Shown piece by piece: positions 19,924 to 28,335 of a stretch of DNA of 64,000 nt. Under the pieces are notes generated by a model, which saw only the letters and a program-made list of their open reading frames with translations, was not told the DNA's origin and did not search any database. Location of the stretch: the NCBI GenBank assembly GCA_046350115.1, contig JAXMAZ010000017.1, forward strand, positions 93,988 to 157,987, in the 5' to 3' direction. The position numbers and the translations under genes were made by a program. Each line of letters opens with the position of its first letter. The stretch's first letter is position 1. The stretch comes from JAXMAZ01 sp046350115 (GTDB lineage Bacteria > Planctomycetota > Planctomycetia > Gemmatales > Gemmataceae).

Positions 19924-21017
19924 GCTTCGCCCTGTTCGGCCTCGGCACCGCCGTCCCGCCCGCCGAAGTGACCCTGAGCGATGGGCTGGGCATCGCCCGG
20001 GCGCTGGCCGGCCCGACCGCCCGCCAGTCCGGGTTCCTGCCGGCCGTCTACCAGGGGACCGGCAACCGCACCCGCCGGCAGGTGATCGGCCGGGACGTGG
20101 TGGACGACGTGTTGGCCGGCACGAAACACAGCGGGTCCGTGTTTCTGCCGAACGGCGATCCGCGTTTCCGCGGGCCGACGACCGCCCAGCGGATGCGCGT
20201 GTACACGGACGAAGCGCCGCCGCTGGCCGTGGAGGCGGCCCGGATCGCAGTCGCCGAATCCGGCTTCGACCCCGTTTCGATCACGCATCTGGTGACGGTG
20301 TCCTGCACCGGGTTCGTCGCCCCGGGGATCGACCTGGCCCTGATCCGCGGGCTGGGGCTGCCGGTCACGGTGCAGCGGACGCACGTCGGGTTCATGGGCT
20401 GCCACGGGGCGCTCAACGGGCTGCGGGTGGCGAACGCCTTCGCCTCTGATCCCGCGGCCCGGGTGCTGGTGTGCGCGGTCGAGTTGTGCAGTATCCACTA
20501 CCACTACGGCGACGACCCGGAGAAGGTGGTGGCCAACGCCCTGTTCGCCGACGGGGCGGCGGCCGTCGTCGGGGCGAGCGACCCCGCCCCGGGCCGCTGG
20601 CGGGTGGCGGCGACCGGGTCGTGCGTCATCCCGGACACCGCCGGCCTCATGGGCTGGACGGTCGGCGATGTCGGGTTCGAGATGGCCCTGGCCAAGAAGG
20701 TGCCGGCTGCTATCGCGACTCACCTACGGCCGTGGCTGACGGGCTGGCTGACTGACAACGGGGTGTCACTGGACGCGGTCGGGAGCTGGGCGGTTCACCC
20801 GGGCGGGCCGAAGATCGTGGAGGCGGTCGGTGAGGGGCTGGGTCTGTCGACCGAGGCGTTGGCCCCGAGCCGGGCGGTGTTCGCCGAGTTCGGCAACATG
20901 TCGTCGCCGACGGTGCTGTTCATCCTCGACCGGCTGCGGCGGGCGGGGGCGGCCAGGCCGTGCGTGATGTTGGGATTTGGTCCGGGGCTGGTGGCGGAAG
21001 CGGTGTTGTGGCGGTGA
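19920..21017 (+). CDS. Type III polyketide synthase (chalcone/alkylresorcinol synthase-like)
   Basis: A 365-residue homodimer-type ketosynthase that extends a CoA starter with malonyl-CoA without an acyl carrier protein. The Cys-His-Asn catalytic triad is complete: Cys161 in GFMGCHGALNGL, His293 in WAVHPGGPKI and Asn326 in FGNMSSPT. The C-terminal GFGPGL loop is present. The ATG at 19920 overlaps the stop of the FAD gene. The bacterial relatives of this gene set make long-chain alkylresorcinols or alkylpyrones incorporated into membranes; chain length cannot be read from sequence. The gene ends just before an inverted pair of palindromic repeats. Confidence 0.9.
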   Translation: MSFALFGLGTAVPPAEVTLSDGLGIARALAGPTARQSGFLPAVYQGTGNRTRRQVIGRDVVDDVLAGTKHSGSVFLPNGDPRFRGPTTAQRMRVYTDEAPPLAVEAARIAVAESGFDPVSITHLVTVSCTGFVAPGIDLALIRGLGLPVTVQRTHVGFMGCHGALNGLRVANAFASDPAARVLVCAVELCSIHYHYGDDPEKVVANALFADGAAAVVGASDPAPGRWRVAATGSCVIPDTAGLMGWTVGDVGFEMALAKKVPAAIATHLRPWLTGWLTDNGVSLDAVGSWAVHPGGPKIVEAVGEGLGLSTEALAPSRAVFAEFGNMSSPTVLFILDRLRRAGAARPCVMLGFGPGLVAEAVLWR

Positions 21018-21019
21018 CC

Positions 21020-21120
21020 GTAGGGCGGGGTCAAGCCGGCTTCGCGGCGCCGACCCGCCGGCCCAGGCGAGGAGTCGTTGCCGGGCCGGCGGGCCTCCCA
21101 AAGCGTCGGCACCGCCCTAC
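21020..21120. repeat. Palindromic repeat, family B copy 1
   Basis: It begins gtagggcggggtcaagccgg and ends ...ggcaccgccctac. The left end is nearly identical to the left end of copy 3 (27313). It lies three bases after the PKS stop. Confidence 0.75.
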
Positions 21121-21141
21121 GGTCGCCGGCGGATGACTCTT

Positions 21142-21239
21142 GTAGGGCGGTGCCGAGTCTTCGAGGCCCGCCGGCCGGGAGGCCGACTCGTTGCCACGCC
21201 GGCGGGTCGGCGCCGCAGAGCCGGCTTGACCCGCCCTAC
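21142..21239. repeat. Palindromic repeat, family B copy 2, inverted relative to copy 1
   Basis: It begins gtagggcggtgccgag and ends ...gccggcttgacccgccctac, which is the opposite order to copy 1. The two copies 21 nt apart form a roughly 220-bp imperfect inverted repeat between convergent genes, like the paired REPs called BIMEs. Confidence 0.75.
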
Positions 21240-21249
21240 GAGTCTGCCG

Positions 21250-24200
21250 TCACTTCTTCGCCGGCTCGAACAGCTTCTTCCACTGCTCCTTTTCCTTGTC
21301 CCGCTCGGTGTACGGCACCCCCTTCGCCATCCACTCCGGGGCCGGGCCGCCCTTCAGGTGGTGGTCGAAGAACTGCTGCATCCGCACCGTGTAGTCCCGC
21401 TGGTTGGCCTTCTTGCGGAGGCCGTGCGGCTCCCCGTTGTAGTTCAGCAGGTACACCTCTTTGCCCAGCCGGCGGAGGGCCAGGTAGTACTCGATCCCCT
21501 GGTACCACGGCACCGCGTCGTCCTGGTCGTTGTGCAGCATCAGCAGCGGGGTCGTCACCCGGTCGGCCATGAACACCGGCGAGTTCTCGATGTACCGCAG
21601 CGGGCTTTGCCACAGGCTGCCGCCGATCCGGCTCTGGCCGTGCTCGTACTGCATCTGTCGGGGCATCCCCGACCCCCAGCGGATGCCGCTGTACGCGCTC
21701 ACCATGTTCGACACCGGCGCCCCGGCCGCCGCCGCCTTGAACCGGTTGGTCTGCGTCACCATGTAGGCGATCTGGTAGCCGCCCCAGGAGTGCCCCTGGA
21801 TGCCGATCGCGTCCTCCTTCACGAACCCCTTGTCCACGACCGCTTGAATCGCCGGCAGGACGCACTTGAGCGCGTTCTGGCCGGGGGAGCCGGTGGTGTA
21901 CGCGATGTCCGGCATGAACACCAGGTAGCCGTTGCTGGCGTAGTACGTCGGGTTGATGCTCGTCCCCTGGCGGGGCAGGGTGAAGTTGTGAACCCCCTGC
22001 GACAGCCGCTCGTAGATGTACACGATCATCGGGTACTTCTTCGATGGGTCGAAGTCCTCCGGCTTGATGAGCATCCCGGACAGCGGTAGCCCGTCGGCGG
22101 TCCTGTATTGGACCAGCTCGGCCGTCCCCCAGTTGAAGTCCCGCACCTTCGGGTTGATGTCCGTCACCCGCTTCACCTCCCGGAAGTCCCGGTCGGCGGT
22201 GTAGTAGTCCGGGTAGTCGGCGAACGTGGACACGGTGAACAGCAGGGTGTCCGCCCGTTTCGCCTTGGTCGGGGAGCCGTACCGGCGGGCGCCCATGACC
22301 AACATCGACGGCTTGCCGCCGGGCGTCAGCCGGAAGAAGCCGGTGTCCCGCGTCTCCAGGTTCTCGGCGGTCAGCAGCAGCGGCTTGGACAGGTCGAACC
22401 CCTTCTCCTCGCCCTCCTCCGGCTCGGCGAGCCGGATCGGCCGGAAGCGGGTCTTCAAGGTGCGGCCGGTTTTCGTCAAGTTCTCCGCTCCGCTGCCGTC
22501 GAGGTTCACTTTCCACAGGTCGTACCGGTCACTGAGCAGCACCACCTTGTCGTCGGTGGTCCAGGCGGCCGGGCCGTAGGGCGGCTTCACGGTCGGGGTG
22601 TCGGCCTCCTCGTTATGGAAGGCCACCCCGAGCTTGGCCGTCAGATTAACCGCTTTGCCGTCCGGCACCGCCTGGGCGTGCCAGTGCTTGCCGTCGAACC
22701 AAACGGCGTGTTTCCCCTTCGGGGTCATCGTCACCCCGGACGACTGCTCGCGGAGCAGCGGCTTGCCGTCGCCGGTGCGGACGTTGAGCAGGGCGTAGTC
22801 CCGCGGGATCGGCGACAGCCAGTTCTGGCTGCGGAACCGCTTGTCGCTACTGGCCACCGCCCAGTCCCCGTGGCCGGGGACCGTCACGTCCGTGTCCGCG
22901 TCCGCCAGTTGGCGGAACTGCTTGGTGTCCAGGAACAGCACCGCCCGGAAGCTGCGGTTGCGTTCGATCGGGGCGCGGACCTTTTGCATCGGCTGGACGT
23001 ACTCGTCCTTCCAGTGCCACAGGTCGAGTTCCACCCTGTCGTCGACCGTCCGCCCGGCGGCCCGGCCGGCGGCCCCGGCGACGGCGGCCGGGGCGGGGGC
23101 CGGCTCGGCCTTCGGCTCCTCGGCCCGGTTCGGGCCGGTAGCGAGCAGGAGCTTCAGCCCGTCTGTGGTGAAGCTCAGCCCGCCGCGGTCCACGACGACG
23201 GTGCCCGGCTTCAGCCCCGGCGTCTCCGGGCCGTACACCTCGACCGCCGGGGCGACGGTCAGCCCGCGTCTGACGAACGCCACCGGGGACACCGCCGCCG
23301 CGGTTGGGGTGGACGCGATCACCTTCGGCTCCCGCCGGTCCCAGACGTACACCCACAACTTGGGCGGGGTAGTGGCCTTCGGGGCCGGTTCCGATTTCTT
23401 GCCGTCCTTCGCCGCCTCGCCGGTCTTGGCCGGCGGGGCAGGCTGCTCGGTGACGAAGAACGCCAGCTTGGTCTGGTTCTCGTCCCAGGTCAGCCGGTGG
23501 TAGCGGCCGGCCCCGCTCTTGATTGCGGCCGCGTCCCCCTGGCCGAGCGGGGCGACGTAGACGCCGTTCTTCTCCGCCGCCTTGCCGCTGACTGCGTAGA
23601 CCAGTTGTTTGTGGTCTTTCGTGACGCGGTGTTCGGTCACGTCGGTGAAGGTGTGTTCGGTGCCGTTGGCCAGGTTGCGGACGACCAGCTCGGCGCCGGA
23701 CTGCGGCCGGGCCGCGACCGCCCCGCCCTTGCCGCCGCCGAACCCGAACGGCCCGACCCCGCCGCCTTGCCGGCCGCCCTTACGACCCGCCCCGCCTGGG
23801 CCGGTCGGCATCGGCGCCTGTTCCGGTTCGGTCGAGTCCGCCTTCGGCTTGTCTTCCGGCTTCGGCTCCTTGGTGTAGAGCAGGAACCCGGTCCCGGCGC
23901 CGACCACCTCGAACGACCGCACCTTCTCCAGCCGGGCCGTCACTTTGCCCGAGGCCAACTCCACGACGGCAAGGACGCCCTTCGGCTGCTCGTCTGGCTT
24001 CTTCTTGTCCGCCTTGGCCTTCTCCTGCTCGGCCTTGGTCGGCAGCAATGGGAAGAACACGGTCCTGGAATCCGGGCTGAACGCCGGGCTGCCGCTCGGC
24101 CCGCCGGCGCCGGTGGTCGCGGGTTCCGGCTCCGCCTTCTTCGGCGGCGGTTGGTCGTCGCCCTCGTCCGGGGCCGGAGGGGTCGGCGAGGCGGCGGCCG

Positions 24201-24447
24201 CGGCACGGGTGCCCGTCGGGAACCTGTACTCGGACCCGCTGGCCAGGTTGCGAACGACGACCGTGCCGTCCGCCTCGCCGTCCATCGGGCGGACGACGTA
24301 AGCGATGAACTTGCCGTCCGGCGACAGCGTGACGCCGGTGGCGGTGTTCCAGATCTCGTAGTCGGCGTGGGTGATCCGCTTCTTCGGCGGGTCGGCCGGG
24401 GCTAGCCCGGCAGCGAAGAGCAGGACGAGAGCAGCGCGAGCGAACAC
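21250..24447 (-). CDS. Secreted prolyl oligopeptidase family (S9) serine peptidase
   Basis: A protein of about 1065 residues. A signal peptide (LVLLFAAGLAPADPP) is followed by a beta-propeller region with WD40-like blades (TLSPDGKFIAYVV) and two Glu/Pro/Lys-rich linkers (about residues 60-120 and 180-250) that make it longer than typical S9 enzymes. The C-terminal alpha/beta hydrolase has GHSWGGYQ with the nucleophile serine, the aspartate in NDQDDAVPW and the histidine in EPHGLRKK. It would cleave short peptides outside the cytoplasm. The GTG at 24447 has ggaga six nucleotides upstream; a GTG at 24453 is nearly as good. An upstream ATG at 24567 would add a leader that hides the signal peptide. 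Confidence 0.88.
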   Translation of the reverse strand: MFARAALVLLFAAGLAPADPPKKRITHADYEIWNTATGVTLSPDGKFIAYVVRPMDGEADGTVVVRNLASGSEYRFPTGTRAAAAASPTPPAPDEGDDQPPPKKAEPEPATTGAGGPSGSPAFSPDSRTVFFPLLPTKAEQEKAKADKKKPDEQPKGVLAVVELASGKVTARLEKVRSFEVVGAGTGFLLYTKEPKPEDKPKADSTEPEQAPMPTGPGGAGRKGGRQGGGVGPFGFGGGKGGAVAARPQSGAELVVRNLANGTEHTFTDVTEHRVTKDHKQLVYAVSGKAAEKNGVYVAPLGQGDAAAIKSGAGRYHRLTWDENQTKLAFFVTEQPAPPAKTGEAAKDGKKSEPAPKATTPPKLWVYVWDRREPKVIASTPTAAAVSPVAFVRRGLTVAPAVEVYGPETPGLKPGTVVVDRGGLSFTTDGLKLLLATGPNRAEEPKAEPAPAPAAVAGAAGRAAGRTVDDRVELDLWHWKDEYVQPMQKVRAPIERNRSFRAVLFLDTKQFRQLADADTDVTVPGHGDWAVASSDKRFRSQNWLSPIPRDYALLNVRTGDGKPLLREQSSGVTMTPKGKHAVWFDGKHWHAQAVPDGKAVNLTAKLGVAFHNEEADTPTVKPPYGPAAWTTDDKVVLLSDRYDLWKVNLDGSGAENLTKTGRTLKTRFRPIRLAEPEEGEEKGFDLSKPLLLTAENLETRDTGFFRLTPGGKPSMLVMGARRYGSPTKAKRADTLLFTVSTFADYPDYYTADRDFREVKRVTDINPKVRDFNWGTAELVQYRTADGLPLSGMLIKPEDFDPSKKYPMIVYIYERLSQGVHNFTLPRQGTSINPTYYASNGYLVFMPDIAYTTGSPGQNALKCVLPAIQAVVDKGFVKEDAIGIQGHSWGGYQIAYMVTQTNRFKAAAAGAPVSNMVSAYSGIRWGSGMPRQMQYEHGQSRIGGSLWQSPLRYIENSPVFMADRVTTPLLMLHNDQDDAVPWYQGIEYYLALRRLGKEVYLLNYNGEPHGLRKKANQRDYTVRMQQFFDHHLKGGPAPEWMAKGVPYTERDKEKEQWKKLFEPAKK

Positions 24448-24612
24448 AGACACTCTCCGGCGAAGGGGGGGGTGAGGAGGGTGAGGAAGATTATCGCCGG
24501 CAGGCTGGGCAAGAGCTAGCGGTCGGGCGGATGAGAACGGGATGAGCCGGCCGGCATAACCGGACATGTTGGCCGGTCGTATACCATGCAGTGTGGTGAT
24601 CGCTGACCGGTG

Positions 24613-24763
24613 CGGCCGAAACCTAACCCCCCGGCCCCCTTCCCTAAGAGGGAAGGGGGAGCAAGCGGTGGAGCGTCCGGGCTGTGATCCCCAGCGATTG
24701 CCGGGACGGCGTCTGCTTGCTCCCCCTTCCTCTTAGGGAAGGGGCCGGGGTTAGGCTCGGCCG
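24613..24763. repeat. Palindromic repeat, family C
   Basis: About 150 bp, with arms cggccgaaacctaaccc / ggggttaggctcggccg and inner arms cccttccctaagagggaag / cttcctcttagggaagggg. It fills much of the 328-nt gap between the divergent S9 peptidase and moxR and ends 13 bases before the moxR start. Nothing else was recognised in this gap. Confidence 0.75.
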
Positions 24764-24775
24764 CACAGGAGCCGC

Positions 24776-25756
24776 ATGACTTCGGAAGCCGAACCGCCGT
24801 CCGCCCCCGGTCGCGCCCGCCTGGACCCGTTCTACCGCACCGTCGAGGGGGTGCTGATCGGCCAGCGGGGGCTGCTCGACCGACTGCTCATCGGCCTGCT
24901 GACCGACGGCCACATCCTGCTCGAAGGGGTGCCTGGGCTGGCCAAGACCCTGGCGGTGCGGACCGTCGCCCGGGCGCTGGCCCTGGCCTTCCGCCGCATC
25001 CAGTTCACCCCGGACCTGTTGCCGGCGGACGTGGTCGGCACCCAGGTGTACAACCCGCGGACCGGGGAGTTCACGGTCAAACCGGGGCCGGTGTTCGCCA
25101 ACGTGGTGCTGGCCGACGAGATCAACCGCGCCCCGGCCAAGGTGCAGTCGGCGCTCCTGGAGGCGATGCAGGAGCACCAGGTCACGATCGGCGAAACGAC
25201 CTTCCCGCTGCCGCGGCCGTTCTTCGTGCTGGCCACCCAGAACCCGATTGAACAAGAGGGGACGTACCCGCTCCCCGAGGCCCAGGTGGACCGGTTCATG
25301 CTCAAGGTGGTGATCGACTACCCAGGGAAGGCGGACGAGCTGGCCATCCTCGACCGGATGGGCGGCGTCAATTCCGCCACCGACGTGCAGCCGGTGCTCG
25401 ACCTGGACGACCTGGCCGCCCTGCGAACGGCGGTGGACGAGACGTATTGTGACGGCAAGGTGAAGCAGTACCTACTGGACATCGTCCGGGCCACCCGGCA
25501 CCCGGCTGACTACGGCCTCGACCTGAGCGGACTGATCCAGTACGGGGCCAGCCCGCGGGCCACCCTCGCCCTGTACCGGGCGTCGAAGGCCCACGCCTTC
25601 CTGGCCGGCCGCGGGTACGTGGTGCCGGACGACGTGAAGACGATCGCCCCGGACGTGCTCCGACACCGGGTGATGATCTCCTACGAGGCCGAGGCCGAGG
25701 AGCTGACCCCGGACCAACTGGTCCGCCGGGTGCTCGACCACCTGCCGGTGCCGTAG
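24776..25756 (+). CDS. moxR: MoxR family AAA+ ATPase
   Basis: A 326-residue MoxR-type chaperone ATPase. The Walker A variant GVPGLAKT is near residue 45, Walker B VLADEIN near 110, sensor 1 ATQNPIEQEGTYPLPEAQVDRF near 150, and an arginine-rich lid domain follows. MoxR proteins help mature metal or multi-domain protein complexes and usually sit next to DUF58 and VWA-domain genes; here neither is present and lgt follows instead. aggag lies five bases before the ATG. A palindromic repeat occupies the region immediately upstream, so the promoter must lie within or before it. Confidence 0.92.
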   Translation: MTSEAEPPSAPGRARLDPFYRTVEGVLIGQRGLLDRLLIGLLTDGHILLEGVPGLAKTLAVRTVARALALAFRRIQFTPDLLPADVVGTQVYNPRTGEFTVKPGPVFANVVLADEINRAPAKVQSALLEAMQEHQVTIGETTFPLPRPFFVLATQNPIEQEGTYPLPEAQVDRFMLKVVIDYPGKADELAILDRMGGVNSATDVQPVLDLDDLAALRTAVDETYCDGKVKQYLLDIVRATRHPADYGLDLSGLIQYGASPRATLALYRASKAHAFLAGRGYVVPDDVKTIAPDVLRHRVMISYEAEAEELTPDQLVRRVLDHLPVP

Positions 25757-25785
25757 ACGCGGGGCCGGTCGGGTGGGTAACGTTT

Positions 25786-25895
25786 CTCGGTCCCACGCTC
25801 TGCGTGGGAACGGTCTTCTGCACGCTCCGCGTGCAGTTCGCTGACCCGACGCGGAGCGTCGGTAGAAACGTTCCCACGCAGAGCGTGGGAACGAG
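25786..25895. repeat. Palindromic repeat, family D
   Basis: Outer arms ctcggtcccacgctctgcgt / acgcagagcgtgggaacgag surround inner arms gcacgctccgcgtgc and gacgcggagcgtc. It lies between moxR and lgt and ends 11 bases before the lgt start. Confidence 0.75.
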
Positions 25896-25906
25896 GATGA
25901 GGTGAG

Positions 25907-27316
25907 ATGCAACAAGTCCTGTTCCACATCCCGTTCACCGCCGGGCTGGTCCCGCCGGACGGCGTCCCGGTCCCCGGGTTCGGGGTGATGCTGTTCCTGA
26001 CGTTCGTCGTCACGGCCATGCTGTGGGGGCCAGCCCGCGGGCGGAAGGTCGGCATGCCGGGGGACAAGGTCCAGGACCTGGCCATCGTCTTCTTCCTGGC
26101 CGGGATCGCCGGCGCCCGCCTGGTGTACATGATCCAGTACCGCCAGCAGTTCGTCGGCATGTCCCCGGCCGAGCTGGTGATCGCGTTCTTCCGCATCGAC
26201 CGCGGCGGGATCGTCTTCTACGGGTCGATCTTCGGCGGGTTCCTCGGGTATCTGGTGTTCCGCCGGCTGGTCATCAAGCGGCTCGGCGTCAACGAGTGGA
26301 AACTGGCGGACGTCGTCGCCCCGCTGATCGCCGTCGGGCTGGCGATCGGCCGGATCGGCTGTTACCTGAACGGCTGCTGCTGGGGGCAGCCGGTGTGCGT
26401 CGAGTGCCAGCCGGTGCCGCTGGCCCCGAGCCTCGGGGCGTTCCCGCTGCTGCCGGCCCACGCCAAGGACCAGGTGGTCCGCCCGGCCACCGACCTCGAC
26501 CGGTTGCCGGAGATTCGCGGGCTGCAAACGTCCGCCGGGTTCACCCTCGGGCCGCGGGAGCCGTCGGTCGGCACCGGCGACCCGCGGAGTGTGGTGGCGG
26601 CCGTGGAGCCGGCAACGGAGGCGTCTGCCGCCGGACTGAAGCCGGGGGACCGGGTCATCAAGGTGAACGGGCGGACGAACCAGGTCGTGGTCGAGCTGAG
26701 CGGGACGGACGGGGCGGTGGACGAGGCGGTCAAGAAGCTGATGGCGGCCGGCGGGCTGGACCCAGGGCTGCCGGGTGGCGGCAACTCCCCGGTCGCCCGG
26801 GTCGGGTTCGACGACCCGGGCAAGTACCGGGAGGCGGTGGCCAAGCTGACCGACCTGCGGGCGGCCGGGCTGGCCGTGTATGCCCAGGACACCCTTTGGG
26901 AACTGGCCCGCGACTGGCCCCGCGGGCGGAACCGGCTCGACCTGACGGTGGACCGGAGCGGAAGGCAAGTAGACCTGAGCTTCACCCCGCGGACCGTGCC
27001 GTTCTTCCCGACCCAGCTCTACGAGACGGTCAGCATGGTCCTGTTGATCGGGGTGTTGCTGGCGTTCCAGCCGTACCGCCGGCATGACGGACAGGTGATG
27101 GTGGTGTTCATGCTCGGGTACGCGGTCCATCGGTTCCTGAACGAGGCCATCCGCATCGAGCCGACCTACGCCTTGAATCTGACCCTGTCGCAGTGGATCA
27201 GCGTCGGCATCTTCGCCGCCGGGCTGGCCCTGGAAGCGTACCTGCGGCTCACCCGCCCGCCGCTGCCGCCCGGACCGCAGCCGCTGAGCTACGGGGCGAA
27301 ACCGGTGCCGGCGTAG
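25907..27316 (+). CDS. lgt: Prolipoprotein diacylglyceryl transferase with an inserted PDZ domain
   Basis: Lgt moves a diacylglyceryl group from phosphatidylglycerol to the lipobox cysteine in the inner membrane. Membrane helices and the signature GRIGCYLNGCCWG are at about residues 148-160; the late motif FPTQLYETV is near residue 366 and HRFLNEAIR follows. The protein has 469 residues against about 290 normally. The excess is one hydrophilic block, about residues 165-360, that includes a PDZ-like core (VVAAVEPATEASAAGLKPGDRVIKVNG). The block lies where E. coli Lgt has its periplasmic head, so the PDZ would face the periplasm. The TAG stop comes from the first bases of a palindromic repeat. 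Confidence 0.88.
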   Translation: MQQVLFHIPFTAGLVPPDGVPVPGFGVMLFLTFVVTAMLWGPARGRKVGMPGDKVQDLAIVFFLAGIAGARLVYMIQYRQQFVGMSPAELVIAFFRIDRGGIVFYGSIFGGFLGYLVFRRLVIKRLGVNEWKLADVVAPLIAVGLAIGRIGCYLNGCCWGQPVCVECQPVPLAPSLGAFPLLPAHAKDQVVRPATDLDRLPEIRGLQTSAGFTLGPREPSVGTGDPRSVVAAVEPATEASAAGLKPGDRVIKVNGRTNQVVVELSGTDGAVDEAVKKLMAAGGLDPGLPGGGNSPVARVGFDDPGKYREAVAKLTDLRAAGLAVYAQDTLWELARDWPRGRNRLDLTVDRSGRQVDLSFTPRTVPFFPTQLYETVSMVLLIGVLLAFQPYRRHDGQVMVVFMLGYAVHRFLNEAIRIEPTYALNLTLSQWISVGIFAAGLALEAYLRLTRPPLPPGPQPLSYGAKPVPA

Positions 27317-27416
27317 GGCGGGTCAAGCCGGCTTTGCGGCGCCGACCCGCCGAAGTGGCAACGAGTCATTGCGGGACCGGCGGGTCGGCGCGCAAAGCCG
27401 GCTTGACCCGCCCTAC
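27313..27416. repeat. Palindromic repeat, family B copy 3, overlapping the lgt stop
   Basis: Arms gtagggcgggtcaagccggc / gccggcttgacccgccctac around a diverged centre. The TAG of gtaggg is the lgt stop codon, so the element either inserted at or replaced the original gene end. Confidence 0.8.
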
Positions 27417-27493
27417 AGTTCCCCTCCAGCCGCACCCCCTCCGCGACCGATACTACCGGCGAGACCGGCACTGGCGGCCTGGAGGCTGGGTTC

Positions 27494-28297
27494 ATGGACG
27501 TGTCCCGATTCCGCCCGCGGTTCGAGGAGCTGGAGGCCCGGGAGACGCCGGCCGCCCAACAGCTCACCCCGCAGATCGTCTTCGCCAACGCGGACACCGT
27601 CCGGGCCGCCCAGCCGATCCTCGATTATCTGGAGCGGAACCTCGAACAGTCCAAGGCCGGGGGCGCCGGCCCGACCCTGTTCAACCTGGCGGACACGAAC
27701 CGGCAGGCGGCCGACAACCTGATCCAGTTCATGGCCGAGATGCAGCGGGTGATCGCGTCCACCCCGACCCCGACCCAGGAGCAGACCGAGTACGCCGGCC
27801 GGGCCGGGTATCTGGCCTACCGCGGGTATCAGATCGCGGCCGAGGCGGAGGTGCTGGCCACCCAGCTCGGGGCCACCCGCCCGCCGCCCGCGATCCCGAC
27901 CGACGGGTCGCTGCTGGCCAAGAACATGCCGGACGTCAGCGGGGCGGACTTCAAGGACATCGGCAACGGGGTGCGGATCCAGGACGTGCGGGTCGGCAGC
28001 GGGACGGCGGTGACGGCCACCGGGTCGGCCGTGGTCCAGTACCGCGGCTGGCTGGCCAGCAACGGGACCGAGTTCGACAGCAGCGTCGGCAAGGCGCCGC
28101 TGACCGCCAGCCTGCCGAACGGGGTGATCCCCGGGTTCGCGGCCGGGCTGGTCGGGATGCAGCCGGGCGGCATCCGGACCATCTTCATCCCCGCCGCCCA
28201 GGGGTACGGGGCGGCCGGCTCGCCGCCGAGCATCCCGCCGAACTCCGACCTGGTGTTCCAGGTGCAGTTGATCTCGTTCACCGCCACCGGCACGTGA
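27494..28297 (+). CDS. Secreted FKBP-type peptidyl-prolyl isomerase with planctomycete N-terminal LExRxxPA motif
   Basis: A 267-residue protein. The C-terminal 110 residues are an FKBP domain: VVQYRGWLASNGTEFDSS, PNGVIPGFAAGLVGM, and GYGAAGSPPSIPPNSDLVFQV with the usual aromatic and IPPN residues. The N-terminus RFRPRFEELEARETPAA lacks a classical signal peptide but matches a short LExRxxPA-like leader seen on many exported planctomycete proteins. Residues 40-130 are helical. It should speed proline isomerisation outside the cytoplasm. A GGAGG lies about 8 nt before the ATG. It converges on the next gene across a hairpin. Confidence 0.85.
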   Translation: MDVSRFRPRFEELEARETPAAQQLTPQIVFANADTVRAAQPILDYLERNLEQSKAGGAGPTLFNLADTNRQAADNLIQFMAEMQRVIASTPTPTQEQTEYAGRAGYLAYRGYQIAAEAEVLATQLGATRPPPAIPTDGSLLAKNMPDVSGADFKDIGNGVRIQDVRVGSGTAVTATGSAVVQYRGWLASNGTEFDSSVGKAPLTASLPNGVIPGFAAGLVGMQPGGIRTIFIPAAQGYGAAGSPPSIPPNSDLVFQVQLISFTATGT

Positions 28298-28305
28298 GCG
28301 GGTGC

Positions 28306-28335
28306 GGCCGGGGCGGTGGGAGTGGCGCCCCGGCC
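28306..28335. terminator. Hairpin between convergent genes
   Basis: A 10-bp stem ggccggggcg / cgccccggcc with a 10-nt loop lies between the FKBP stop and the end of the minus-strand squalene-cyclase-repeat gene. There is no T run. Confidence 0.5.
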
